DNA of 64,000 nt from Dichotomocladium elegans (taxonomy: Eukaryota; Mucoromycota; Mucoromycetes; Mucorales; Lichtheimiaceae), in NCBI GenBank assembly GCA_025716815.1, contig JAIXMN010000003.1, positions 1,860,001 through 1,924,000 on the forward strand, written 5' to 3'. The notes under the pieces are model-generated. The model saw only the letters and a list, made by a program, of their open reading frames with translations, searched no databases and was not told the DNA's origin. Numbering within the stretch: the stretch's first letter is position 1; every line of letters begins with the position of its first letter. A program made the position numbers and the translations under genes. This document shows, piece after piece, positions 34,642 through 46,175 of this stretch.

Positions 34642-36414
34642 CTAGTCCTCATCAGAAAGGAGAGGCAGTGGAGGGAGATGGGATAGAGAGGGATTGTTAT
34701 GAGGTGGGGAATACCAAGTGGCTCGTTGCTTTTTGGTAAGATGATGGGGCGGTATCGCTGTTGCAGGGCGGGCATGTTTTGAACCCAGTGACGCACGCTT
34801 GTCCTTGTACAGATCCATCTGGTTGCTGATGACGGCGCTGATGGAGCAGAGCTGATCCCTTAGCGCAAGTAGTGCGTCTACGGTATCTGAAAAGCGGCGG
34901 AGGGATGATGTAGACCGCGGGTATTGTAGACGCTGGCGCGGTAAGGCAACGTAAACGCCGTCTTGGTCAAGATGGATTGATGACACGGCGCCTTGAAAGC
35001 CGTCTAATTGAATGACGATGCCCATCATCGCATTGGCAGCATGCTGCTCGAGCGAGATGTTCAACAGGCCATCCAGAATATCTTTCCCTTCGCGCAGAAG
35101 CTTTGCATTGTCCTTGATAATTTTGTCGTTGGCACTGCCGTCGAGCGCTGCCTCTGCCGCGGCAATGTCGATCATCCTGGAGGTGTGCGGGCAGTTATGA
35201 ACAAAGCGGATGTCGATCTTAAAGGCGGTTGCATGATGAGGGTCATTTGCATAGATTGCTTGCTTGTTAGTAGCCGTGAACGCGTTGCTCGTTTCGGCGA
35301 TTCTTGTCGAGATGTGCGTGCCGGCAAACAAACGATCAAACAGGGGTAGCCATAGTTTGAACGCCACGTCATACTCGGTGGGTCTGATTCTTCGCAGGGG
35401 ATCCAACATGGTGCGATGAATCGTCAGTGAATCAAACAGCTGAGAGACAAGGCCCAGGCCCATGATCGAATCTTCGTCCATGTCGTGTGCCTCCTTGGCT
35501 TTGGCCAAATACATCCTGGCCGCTGCCTCCTTCGACCGTTCACATAAATGGATCATGTGCGTCAGGACTTCCTCAAGATGGGAAGGCCGAGCAAATGTGA
35601 GTGCCTCCTTGAAGGTGTGCTCATATTGTGCAAGCATCTTCATCCACTGAGACGCGCCAAACAATGATCGTTGACCATCTTCGTTTGCATTCACAAAGTC
35701 GAGGATGCCCGAGAGGCCGGATGACATAATAGACCGCTCCGCGCAGGAGACTGTGCAGCCTTGGCTATATCGCTTGTGTATCTTCATGGCTGCCCTTTCA
35801 ATGGTGCTTTTAGTCGATATAATGATCCCTGTACATTCATCTGTGTCCTCGTCTTCATCCTCGCATGATTGGGTATTGTTGACGCTCGAGATAACATCAA
35901 CGGTGCTACTGGGTGGGTCATCCGCGCTGGCGCTCAGACTGGAGCTGGCGCTGGCGCTTGGTAGAGTGTTCCCGGCCAGCACATCCTGCGCCTGTTTGTC
36001 TAAAGCATTTCCGACCAATAATGTGCCGACAAGCTCGGCTTTCAAATCGTTTTTTGCTTTGGCATGATCGACCGTGCTCTGAATGGCCGTCTTCTGCATG
36101 ACGCGTGAATATGTGCTGAGGAATCGATCTTTTGTTGGCTTTTTGCTGAGAAAGATGAGCAGTCGGTCAGTATAGAGTTGCATGGGCATGCTCGTGGTAT
36201 TTCTGTTAATGGCATTCAAGGAATGTTTGAATAGACTGATGGCTTTTGAGGCTTCGACATCGGGGAAATGCTGATTGATGCTCGAGCAAACGACATCGAA
36301 ATCTCCCCACTTGTCAACAGGAATACCTGCAAGGATTCGGCTTGTTTTATAGCCCTCAAGTTGCTTTCTGTCAAGCGCAAAGTCATGTCGCATGCCGTGA
36401 GGTTGTGGAGCCAT
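34642..36414 (-). CDS. Uncharacterised 590-residue protein, apparently a Mucoromycota lineage-specific family
   Basis: A long single-exon frame. The first in-frame ATG is at 36414 (MAPQPHGMRHDFALDRKQLE); upstream codons are open for three residues only. No catalogued domain is recognised. Landmarks: a Ser-rich, then Asp/Glu-rich linker (residues about 150-200), MLDPLRRIRPTEYDVAFKLW around the middle, FKIDIRFVHN followed about 30 residues later by DNAKLLREGKDILDGLL, and a Pro/His-rich tail. I recall from Mucorales annotations an expanded family with the same EYD...KLW and KID...KL-RE-K...LD pattern, reminiscent of PD-(D/E)XK-like folds; this is memory-based and unproven. The frame integrity over 1.77 kb supports a real gene. 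Confidence 0.75.
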   Translation of the reverse strand: MAPQPHGMRHDFALDRKQLEGYKTSRILAGIPVDKWGDFDVVCSSINQHFPDVEASKAISLFKHSLNAINRNTTSMPMQLYTDRLLIFLSKKPTKDRFLSTYSRVMQKTAIQSTVDHAKAKNDLKAELVGTLLVGNALDKQAQDVLAGNTLPSASASSSLSASADDPPSSTVDVISSVNNTQSCEDEDEDTDECTGIIISTKSTIERAAMKIHKRYSQGCTVSCAERSIMSSGLSGILDFVNANEDGQRSLFGASQWMKMLAQYEHTFKEALTFARPSHLEEVLTHMIHLCERSKEAAARMYLAKAKEAHDMDEDSIMGLGLVSQLFDSLTIHRTMLDPLRRIRPTEYDVAFKLWLPLFDRLFAGTHISTRIAETSNAFTATNKQAIYANDPHHATAFKIDIRFVHNCPHTSRMIDIAAAEAALDGSANDKIIKDNAKLLREGKDILDGLLNISLEQHAANAMMGIVIQLDGFQGAVSSIHLDQDGVYVALPRQRLQYPRSTSSLRRFSDTVDALLALRDQLCSISAVISNQMDLYKDKRASLGSKHARPATAIPPHHLTKKQRATWYSPPHNNPSLSHLPPLPLLSDED

Positions 36415-36888
36415 GTCAAACAACGATGCAGAGAAGGAGAACGCGTCAAACGTTCAGGTCCCTGAAGTTGCTTGACCAGTTCCGCACCAATCAAGATCAG
36501 AGGATTCATGTTGTATACTATAGCAAGATGGCGATGTGGCTCCAGCTTATGAACTACTTTTCATCCGGTGCCATTTTCTCCTCTTACGCGATGCCAGAGG
36601 CGGGGGAGGGGCGCGCCTTCCGAGGTATCAAACTCCAAAAACGGGCGGTCGACAGAAAAAGGAACGCGCTGGCCAACCGGGCCTTTGTCCATGTTTGTAG
36701 TTCGCCTGATGATATGAAGAACGCAACCAGGATTAGAGACCTAAGTATGCATGTCAGACTAGTGTACACCCTTATTGGTTTTATTTCAGTACACCAAGGT
36801 GTGCATCAGCAATGCAATTCTTGAATGGCTGCAAGTTTGGGGGGGAGGAAGAAAAGGTTTTCATTTGTACAGTGCAGTATATACAGTA
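36415..36888. other. Intergenic region
   Basis: 474 bp between two minus-strand genes. It contains the promoter of the 590-residue gene and the 3' flank of the oxygenase gene. An overlapping alternative minus-strand frame starting at 36509 could be a 5' exon but shows no domain. Confidence 0.45.
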
Positions 36889-38098
36889 TTAAGCGCCAGG
36901 AGCAGGTCGCCGTCTGTGCCATGTCTGAGTAGCCTCATCAAAGGCGTACCACTTCGCAGCCACTTCCTTGTGGCTTCTCAGGAAACCGTTCATTTCGTTT
37001 ACTCCATAAATTTCGTTCTGGAGGAGCTGGTCTTGCCTGACATCGGTGACCTCATTCTTTTCAGTGAACGACATCGCCACTTGTGGGATTTGGGCATCGA
37101 GCGAAGGAGCCAGAAAAAGTGGAATCGAATATCGATGGTGTGTGTGGTTGACGCGGACGCGGTGTGTAGTAGAGATGAATGCTTTGTTTGTGAGCCGTTC
37201 AAATGTCTGTCCGATATTGATAACAAATGTGTTTGGCACAGGGGCGGCTTCCTATTTATTGTTCGTTCAGCCATCCATCCAAGCATAAAGTATTCTTCTT
37301 TTCCACTATATATCACCTTCCATTCGCCTTGGTGAGTCTGCACCTCAAGCCCACCAATATCATCTTGCAAAAGCACCGTGAGGAACCCATAGTCCTTGTG
37401 GGGACCTACTCCCCATCCGTTGGCGTCCTTGCTGCCAGGTGGATAATGGACAATTTTCATCCGCACTCCATAATCGTCACCGCCAAACCAGCTCATGAAC
37501 TCATCATAATCAATAACCTCGAGACTCCTGGCCATAGCCTGGAGCATTTTCAATGCCACCCGCGTAACTTGTTTCTGGAACTCCTCAATCGTCCGATGGA
37601 ATTCGGCAGGCACGGCAGGCCACTGGTTCAACCCGTGGAGAGAGTGATAATACGGTACCCTGTTGCTACCATTCCCACCCACTTCCATGGACGGCTGGGA
37701 CTCGCGTGCGAGATCGATCTGCTCGCGGAAATCTTGCGCACCATCCGTCGTCTCGGATCCTATAAACAATCCTGTATTATAACGAAGATGCCCGTATCTC
37801 TCTCTCACTCTCTCACTTCATATCCGTGGTTACCGAGTCGGCTGTACCCTCGGAAATGAGGCGAGTTCTTTATTTCAATCTTCAGCTTCTCTTCGATAGG
37901 AAGAGCAAAAAACCGCTTGGCTACGTCGAGAGCTTCCTTCTGCAGGGTTTCTGCAACGCCATGGTTCTTGATATAAAAGAAACCAACCCGCTGCATCACG
38001 TCTCGGAGCTCAGCAAGGAACAACTCATTTGATGCAGATGCAAATGGATCGTCCGGACAGTATTTTGAAAAATCAAGGATAGGTATTTCGAGTGTCAT
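36889..38098 (-). CDS. 2-oxoglutarate/Fe(II)-dependent oxygenase (isopenicillin-N-synthase-like fold)
   Basis: Three exons (38098-37834, 37759-37317, 37251-36889) give 356 residues. The N-terminal DIOX_N part reads MTLEIPILDFSKYC and VGFFYIKNHGVAETL; the 2OG-FeII domain has the metal ligands in GVGPHKDYGFLTVLLQDD (His-x-Asp) and the distal His in STTHRVRVN, with the 2-oxoglutarate-binding Arg-x-Ser in HRYSIPLFLAP. All catalytic residues are therefore present. Such fungal enzymes hydroxylate or desaturate small molecules or act on 1-aminocyclopropane- or gibberellin-like substrates; the substrate cannot be read from sequence. The first intron is placed at CTCG|GTAACC, because that alone keeps phase into the next exon (RLG-SETTDGAQDFREQID). 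Confidence 0.88.
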
Positions 38099-38355
38099 TA
38101 AGGACCTTATTGAAACAAGTGAAACGACCGTGCATAGATCGCATGGGGGTTATATATAGAAATGATTGGCGGTGGTGCTTGATCTGTGTGAAATCACGCA
38201 ATCGGTTTTTGTGCTCAGTTCCCATGCACGCATTACAAATAAATGGCAAAGGCGGGGGGAGGGGAAGGGATTGAGAGAACAAGTGGATAGAGGTAATACA
38301 GGGGAGGAAGAATAGATATATGTATACATAATAAACATAAACGTGTGTACAAAAA

Positions 38356-41300
38356 TCATGAAGCAATAGGCATCAGCCGAAAAATGTACTGAACGGATGC
38401 CTGGGTAGGAGTGTCCATCACACCAAAGATAAAGGATTTATCGGCCTTGTACCCAGTGTTCAGATGCCGGATATTCCTTCCTCGTATGATTTGTTCGAGT
38501 TCACCCTATTCCCGCGCAACGTAATCAGCTAAGCAGAACCCATAAACTTGACATATACATATTCTCCTCTTTAACTTACCGAAGAAACGTTGCGGATTTC
38601 AATAAAGTTGGGCTCAAATGCAATTACATAAGGATGCAAATAAGCGTAGGCTTCAGGGGCACCTTCAAACTCTATTCGGAAGTTAGGGTGGATCCGGTTG
38701 CCTTTGTTGTCTATATAAAATGCATATTCTTATCATGAAAGCACGGTATATTATATATGAGCATGGATGATATTATTCTTGCAGCGGCTAACAGTTACCA
38801 TCGTAGCACACCAAGTAGTCACCATGGGGCATGCGAAATGCTGCGATATGCTTGACAGGGCCGCGAATATTTAATCGGGATTCATCCTTCTCGCGCTCCG
38901 TGATAAACGACAAGTTCTTATCCTTTGGGTTTAACATTGCTAATATCAGGGGCTCAGTACATGTTATCCTTCGGCAATTTGGATGATGATACCACTTACG
39001 CTGAGTTTTAGAGGTATCCACATCGACAAGCATTATGCCACGTGGACATGTGATAAGCATCTTACTCGCCGTTAGCTCAATAGCATACGCCTCGCCCGGA
39101 ATATAGGCCTCTTTGAACTTCTGCAACTCGGTTTTATGTGTGTGGCGCATAAACAGACCGAAAAGGCCTCGTCCGCGGTCCTGTCTAATGCGCGACGGCT
39201 CCAGCAGCTTGATATCTGTCTTCAGAGTCCTCAGTTGTGGGACACATACAAGCTGCTTTCCTAGAGACGTCCCGACGTGGAAAAATGGCACATTCGATTC
39301 GATTTCATGCCCGTGGACTTCATTTCCAGGTCGCCCGTCTACAATGTTCAGCTGGTATTCGTACAATCTTCGTTCTGCAAGCACCAATAATATCTGCGCC
39401 TCTTCGAGCACTTGAATTTGCGTCACGCGTGGAATTGATAGGATTTTGCGTGGCTTGCTGGAAGGACCTACGTAACCCATATAGACACCGTTATCGGTCG
39501 CAAGCACATACTGCAGACCATTATCTAGGTGAATCCAAACACAATTGATATCAGTAAACATACATTCGGGTGTATATGCATGCATATGGCACTCTTTGAG
39601 CCGAAAGTTAACTTACCAAACGTGGTAATATGATTGACACGTGCTTCGGCAATGAAGTCGCACTCTTGCACTGCGGAAACTATGCAAAACACAGGAGGTC
39701 GCTTCGCCTTAACCTCCTGCTGTTTCTTGATCTCCTGGTCCCAGAGTTTCAGGATCGGCATTGCGGCGGCATACAAAGTTATTGGTGTCGAGTTCCGCTG
39801 ACCGATATGCTGGAATGTGATCGGATAGCTCAGCTTGGCGGAGCTTCCAAGGGATCCAACATGTCTGGCCCCAAGTGACGACGATTCACGCCTTTCAACT
39901 AGGCCGCTCGGACTCAAGGGAGAAAGAATTGAATTTGTTCGTTGCGCAATATTTGGAATAGTAACTTGAAGCAGCTCAATCGGAATGGGCTAGTAAAACC
40001 ACGTGAGCAACAGAGCATCACCGTCTATTCCTGCTTACCCTTTGCTTCACCACGTAGTACTCTTGGTTATTGGCGGACTTGACTTTAGCAATTACTAAGT
40101 AGTGGTCAAAAAGAAGTACTTTATAATTGAGTGAATTGAGCGCCGGACCCTTGGAGAAATTCCCATGCTTAACAAGCACACGATTCTCATTTAACAAATC
40201 GAGGTTCTATAATACACACATATATATTTGATTGGGTTGATCCCTTTGTCCCCGGACTGCATTAGATGGATAATCACTTACCACTTTGGGGCACTTGAAT
40301 ACAATCTTTTCTTCGATTCGTTCAAGATCAAACATATTTCTTGCCTTGCCATTCTCTTCGTTAACTCTTGTGAGGAACGTTTTCAATCTAGTAGTTGCTT
40401 CTGGTATATCGGTGATATCGGGATTATCGTCCGGTGTGTATTTGAGGATGGCGTCAAATAAAAGTGTATATAAGCCCAATCGTGATATGGGGCTATGGAG
40501 GTATACGGCCAGTTCTCGACGCAATGCCGAGTGGTGGCGTTCGGTTTCCTTTGGATGTAAGTGAGTATCTCCTTTTGAGGATGTGCACTTGATCGTACTT
40601 TAGCAAACTGCTTAAATTCTTGGTTCATGCGTATTTCGGTTTGAAGGATATATTTGCCTTCATGCCGGTGCTTGCAGTAATTCAGGAATGGTGTAAGGTT
40701 TTCTACAAAAGCGAGGATCACATCACCTATCTGTGACACGACAGGATTCTCCATTTGACGTTCACGTAAGTCACATAGAAATCTCTCGTTGACTTGACGA
40801 ATCGCCATGATGTTGCAGAACACCTTCTCAATAAAAACTTCGCGCCGCGCCGCAGGGATAATGTCTTTCCGGCGTAAGGGCTTGATCCACATCTAACGTC
40901 ATCTATCTCCCATTAGCCACTCTTCATAAAACCAATCATCAAATAAAAACACGCCTCCTCGAGGTATTGCATATCTGCGACGAAACCGCCCTCTGTATGA
41001 ATGAGTTCGAAAATGGCTTCTTGGCGTTTGCGTTCTTGCGGTAAAACCTCTATCTTCAGTTTTCTCGCTATATCGTTGGTCCACGACGGATCTCCTTCGG
41101 GGTCCGTGCACCCATCTGTGATGGAATCAGTTGGCCGATTGTCAGGCCCGGTTGACCGAGGACGGAGCCACTTTTCGAAAGCCAGCAAGTGAGCAGCCTC
41201 ATCCCCTACAGATAATGCACATTTACCTCCCGCGTCGGACATCTAGGACTGTAACATGGATCGTCCCTCCTACACGTCGGCGAATAGCAGTGCGTCAGAG

Positions 41301-42242
41301 GGGTGAAGATTCCATGTGGTATTTGCTTTTCCTGCTGGGGTTCCTCTTGCGGAGAAGCGGATCTAGGTTCGGAATCAATACTGCACGCGGCCGAGACAAT
41401 AATGCTGCTATCGCTGCCGTCTACTGCATAAATGTCGTGCACATCATAGTACTGATAGATCTCACCGACCGAGTCAATAAGGCGTGATTCAAAATTTACA
41501 TCGTGAAATATGCGGTGGTCGCTTAAGGCAATGCCGAGCTTGTGGGCCAGATCGCGTTGGCGGGTCCCGGTGATCTCCATGAGTGTGTCCTAGAAAGAGA
41601 CGAAACGAATTCAATTGCCCATGAACATACACTACGTTGCTTCTGCTTCACACACTAATAAATAATAAATAAATAAATAAATATTACCACCGCCTCCTGC
41701 CCGTCAAATGCATTCTTGTATTCAATCCCGTTCTTGACTCGGTCAGAGAGATTCATGCGCTGTCGAAACTCTCGGGCAGCGACTGACAACCGTGCGCAAT
41801 ATATATCGTCGCGCACTTGCCTTGGGCGTCGTTCAACTTTTAGACGAGGTGAGCAACCCAATCGCCACGATATTTTTTCGTTGCTTTTTTACATACCCTG
41901 CGTGTTATTCCCTTTCTGATAGAGACGCTTTTGATAGCCGCCCAAGCCAGAGGGATCAAGATTATAGTTTCCGCGGATGACTTCCTGAAGCGATGTCCGG
42001 GGGCGTGTGTAGCTAGTGTTTGGAGTAGAGCGGGAGGGCTGAAGGGATGTCCGGCGAGACAATGCGCCCCCGATTCGTGCTAACCCAGAGGGCGCGCCGC
42101 CGCCATTACCATTACTGGCAGTAGCCATGCTCAGCCAGGAATTCGACGATCGTTGCAAGCCGTCAAACGACTGTACTGTTGGGATGTTTCCAGAAGGTCG
42201 AATGTACTGATGCGGAGCGGTTGAAGTTTGTGAAAGGGTCAT
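38356..42242 (-). CDS. Rho1 guanine nucleotide exchange factor, ROM2/RGF type (DEP-DH-PH-CNH)
   Basis: Activator of Rho1 in the cell-wall integrity pathway (family knowledge). It starts MTLSQTSTAPHQYIRPSGNI at 42242 with a Ser/Gly-rich N-terminal region. Parts in order: DEP domain (about 41830-41460; GIALSDHRIFHDVNFESRLI), RhoGEF/DH domain (about 41060-40440; RQEAIFELIHTEGGFVADMQ, then WIKPLRRKDIIP and VFIEKVFCNIMAIRQVNERF), PH region (about 40260-39960), and a citron homology domain (about 39700-38390; INCVWIHLDNGLQYVLATDN, VTQIQVLEEAQILLVLAERR, AYAIELTASKMLITC). The end is near RLMPIAS at 38356. The DH-PH-CNH order is that of Rom1/Rom2 and Rgf1-3. Numerous short introns interrupt the gene. 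Confidence 0.9.
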
Positions 42243-43799
42243 TGTGTGTATGGTGTATGACGATATTTATAATATATATGAGTGTAAAAATTGAATGGCT
42301 ATGGATGCGTGTGTGCCCGAGCTGAAAGTTGGAAGAGTGGAAAAAAGCTAATATGTGGTCCCTAATTTTTTCCCCCAAGAAAAAAAAGTGGTGATGATTG
42401 TGCTAGGTTCCTGGGGGGGGCAACATGTACACATACACGCGGCACGCGCACACTCACACCAGCCGCAAAGAAAAAAGACATGCAGACGGATGCACTAACC
42501 GTAATAAGGAATAATCACTCTAAGGCTTCAAAAAGGAAATGCAATAAGGCACTTAAAAATGGACAGCGAGATGGATAGATAGACAGAGTGTGTGTGTGGG
42601 AGGAAGACGAAGATGAGTGAGGGTGGGTGTGCGTGTGTGCTTGTGTGATTGAGAGTCTTATGATCCCGTTATGGCCGGCTAATTGAATTTCCTTATTTCC
42701 GCATTAGCTCAATGCACGAACAGTGATTCGGCGAAAGAGGAGTCAAAGATGGTGGGCTTCTCTGTGCCACCAGTGAACGGAGGCAGCGACAAATAAGGTC
42801 ATAAGGACACACATTTCCAAACATCCTCGTAATGCAATTTTGGAGGAGGTACATCTACTGATCGGATACAACAACACGTTTCAATGGTACTTATTTCGTT
42901 CACCAAGATGCGAACTTGAGCTCAGGTATATTTGACATTCCGCGTGTGCTCCTAATCAGAATTCAGCATTCTGAGACTTGGAAATTGGCAATTATCGCTC
43001 TAAAGTGGAGGTCACATGATCCTCTCAGTAGCTTAGGAGATATCAAGCTACTATTTCTTATAGTGAGGCGGCTCATGGCACAATAAGAGCGCCTTTATCC
43101 AGTCTGAGTTACTTCTTTCGTAATAGAGCAATAATACTGCACCGCATGGCAACCCGTGGAGTTAGTTGGATGCATACACTTGTATATCTCACAACAGCCT
43201 ACTCGCCTTAATTCGTCCATCCATGAAACTCAGGTAGGAGAGAGTCCGTGCTGAGACCTGTTTGCCGTGCACTAAACCCCCACTGCATCATAGTTGTCGC
43301 CGTTATATCCGGCGTATGCAGTGTCTTCATGGAGTCTTCAGTTCTTTGTACTGGTACCTATAACAGATTCTGATTTAAACATGTGTGTAAGAATGCTCAT
43401 ATCATCAGCTATAAACACACATACACGTCAGAGACACACAGCCCTCCCTCTGAATGACAAAGCTTCTTATCACTTGTTCGCTGATGAGTTTATATAAACG
43501 AGACAAATGACCATCCACTCGTCATATCGTAGTTATAGAGTCTATTTCTTCGTTTATCCGAGATCCAACCTCATACTACAATGATTGTATATAGAGGTAA
43601 TGACCTTTATATCTCAACAGTCCTTTCATATATTCAGAGTAATCTGGAGTTAATATCTTCTCATATACACTCTTTTTCACTATTTTTTTTTACATATCCA
43701 TATACATACTATGGTTGACACTAGAATTATCATAAGTTAGATCATAGTTTTTTGCTCTTATGCCAGCTAGCTAGAAACCTGTAAGAACGAGAGACGAAC
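42243..43799. other. Intergenic region upstream of the Rho1 GEF gene
   Basis: The first 450 bp carry the GEF promoter and leader with GT/CA-rich stretches (about 42425-42470 and 42585-42650). Beyond that I recognise no gene; the DNA becomes AT-rich towards the transposon remnant. Confidence 0.5.
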
Positions 43800-44860
43800 G
43801 CTTCGAAAACGCTCAACTTTAAGCTATTCGATGTTTCATTGATCCGGACAATCAGTATCTTGCTTTCCAAAAACATATTGCGTTTTACTTTGCTCTTCAC
43901 CACTGACCAAAACTGTACAATAGGATTGAGTTCAGGTGATTAGGATAGAAGGTAGGCACTCAATGTCCTCGAGACTCGGTATATTTGGAGATATCCTCAA
44001 CTTTATGAATAGGTGCATGATCCATTACCAAATAATAGACCTTCATACGTTCATACGTCTCCTTTTCGTCCATGGCCGCCTAAAGAAAGCTGAGATAATG
44101 TACGGTTACAGTTCCTTTGTTTGCAGCTACGGATTACGCGCTCTTATTTTATTTTTTGGCTGGTGATTGTGAGAGTCTCAAGCTCTATTTAGTAATGCCA
44201 GATGCCGAATTGCTCCCAAAATTGAAGCTGTTTTCGCTCTTATTTTCGGCGCTGTAACTACTGAAAAGTTCCTTCTCCAACCACACCATGTTGCGCTTCA
44301 TGTTAATATGGAATCCAGACTCATCAAGGAAAACACAGCATTTTCTAAAGTCAACATCATTCATGTCCGGTTAAGAGCACTCAGTCGAGGCGTTCTTGGA
44401 TCTTCGTATCACCATTCCTCTCTACAAGGTGAAACGAAGTCTTTTTCAGTGACAAGTTGCATTCATCTTTCATAGATCGATGGAGCGACATTATCAATAC
44501 TTTAGCACCCTCAGATCTATGGAGCAATTGCTCCATCAGCTGCTCTAGGACAATCGATGGATTCCCACGAACCCATTCTAAAATAGCACTCATATACTCT
44601 TCGTTGAGAATATATGAACGACCTCGGTGTCTAAGCTTCTTAAAAATGCTGTCAGGGTCCTTTTTGTACTGTGATGCCTATCGATGAGCTGACCAAACAT
44701 GGATTCCTAGCTGTTTTCCAGTAGCTGATGCAATCAAGACCTTCTCCAATATCAATTTGAAAAATCTGATATTATCTTTGTCCGTGTACACTGTGTAGCC
44801 ACGCTTAAAATCTGATATTCTGTGTGAGGAAAAACGGATTGAAGAGGGTATATATACCAT
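43800..44860 (-). pseudogene. Tc1/mariner-like transposase remnant
   Basis: Read on the minus strand, pieces in all three frames line up in order with a Tc1-like transposase. N-terminal YTVYTDKDNIRFFKLILEKV and KQLGIHVWSAHR; HTH linker YKKDPDSIFKKLRHRGRSYI; NLSKK-type linker CNLSLKKTSFHLVERN; first catalytic block CCVFLDESGFHINMKRNM (Asp present); second block YYLVMDHAPIHKVEDI (Asp present); third block ELNPIVQFWSVVKSKVK, where the expected Glu of N-P-I-E is Val. Several stops (for example after WSAHR and IQERLD) and frameshifts show that it is dead. No terminal inverted repeats were located. Confidence 0.75.
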
Positions 44861-45381
44861 CAATAACATAGTCCCCGGGTTCACGGCAGCCGCGCTCATT
44901 AACTACATAGTCATAGCCATCGTAGTAAGAAAATAGATTGCTCATTTCAGAAAGTGATATCTTTCGCGGTGCATGCGAGCATTTGCTCTGTGATCAGGCG
45001 TAAAGACGTCCGGGCAAAACCCGACTTCAGAACTGCTGAGGACACAATTGGAAAACGGTATTTAACTCTCTTATGAGTCACGAGTTGCCAAGGCTTGCGC
45101 AGTGAACAATTAGTACGTATAAGTAAATCAAATAGATGGAAGGCAAAAAAGAGGATCATTTTTCTTCACCACACAAGTTCTACTATATTCTTCATATCTC
45201 GCTTACCGCATGTAAGATTATCTCGCCCTCAAGACTCATCAGAAAGCTCATTGGACAAGGAAGCTCGATACTCGTAGGATTGTTTTTTTTTTCTCACGCA
45301 TTTGCCCTGCTATATGCCCAGAATGCTCACCCATCGGGATAAAAAACGGCGCTACGAGAATTTCTTTTCACAACAGCTGCA

Positions 45382-45780
45382 ATGAATGAACTTGATTCCG
45401 GCCTGTTTCCGTGCACGATTGAGAATAGTACATCTGTCTATAAAAATAGCAAGGGACTTCTCAATCATGATGGCGGCTATCACCAACTTGACTTACTCTA
45501 TGAAATTCAAAAAAAAAAAAAAGATGAAGGTAATATTAAATGTCAAGAATTGCATACGTTTAATACTTTCGTCTTTTGTGAAGACGACGTATGGGTCAAA
45601 CTTGAGCGGAAAGAAGGCCGTCTAGTGTGTCCCTATTGCATGAGGATCTTTGTTTCATTCTTAGCTATCAGAAAGCATCTGAACAGACTTAGGGACATGC
45701 GAAACGGACAAAGGTACGGCATTCCCAGAAAATACGACTTTCATGCACTAAAACTTTCCGTAAGGTTCCAGCAAGCCTGA
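45382..45780 (+). CDS. Zinc-finger-like ORF carried by the inverted repeat (left copy)
   Basis: An open frame of 132 codons starting MNELDSGLFPCTIENSTSVY. It has two degenerate C2H2-like parts: FPCTIENSTSVYKNSKGLLN (second Cys changed to Ser, whereas the diverged copy at 29.5 kb keeps Cys) and VCPYCMRIFVSFLAIRKHLN (Cys-x-x-Cys, then His, without a clear second His). The mirror copy at 53227-53625 is identical. It is probably part of a transposable element rather than a host gene. Whether it is expressed is unknown. Confidence 0.45.
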   Translation: MNELDSGLFPCTIENSTSVYKNSKGLLNHDGGYHQLDLLYEIQKKKKDEGNIKCQELHTFNTFVFCEDDVWVKLERKEGRLVCPYCMRIFVSFLAIRKHLNRLRDMRNGQRYGIPRKYDFHALKLSVRFQQA

Positions 45781-45831
45781 TAGCGGCGAAAGTGACATCG
45801 TTCATAGTCCTTTGCCAGTTTATTCACCGTA

Positions 45832-46175
45832 CAGGATTTCCAAGAAGAAATTTGACACAAAATTCTAGTTGTTGATCGTTTCTGCTTGAAATCCGGATTC
45901 AAATCTAGTATTTCGTTGCTATCCTTATTGTCAAAATTTAAAGGCAACACTTGCAAAAAGGTTCCAGTCAAGGCTACAGGTGAGACTTTCTTTGCTTCTT
46001 TTTACATCAGAGTAGTTTTGGGAGGCTAAACGTTTATGTTTTATTCAAATTTCAAAGAAAGAAGAGAAACGAAATACCGAAGTTTGTATTCGAATTTCAA
46101 GCAAAAACGACGAAAAACCTAGATAGTCTACACCAACAACGAAACTTTGCGGCAAACTTCTTGTTGAAAATCCTG
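45832..46175. mobile_element. 344-bp TA-flanked element with CAGGAT termini (left arm copy)
   Basis: Ends are TA|CAGGATTTCCAAG at 45832 and CTTGTTGAAAATCCTG|TA at 46175; the interior has partly complementary halves (GCTTGAAAT...ATTTCAAGC). TA flanks and size fit a Tc1/mariner-derived MITE. Its sequence is related to the 228-bp element at 51435-51662. A mirror copy lies at 52832-53175. Confidence 0.6.

Noticed and set aside
36415..36509. Alternative 5' exon starting MNPLILIGAELV for the 590-residue gene
   Set aside because: Its frame overlaps the main frame, has no good donor site joining to it, and adds no recognisable domain.
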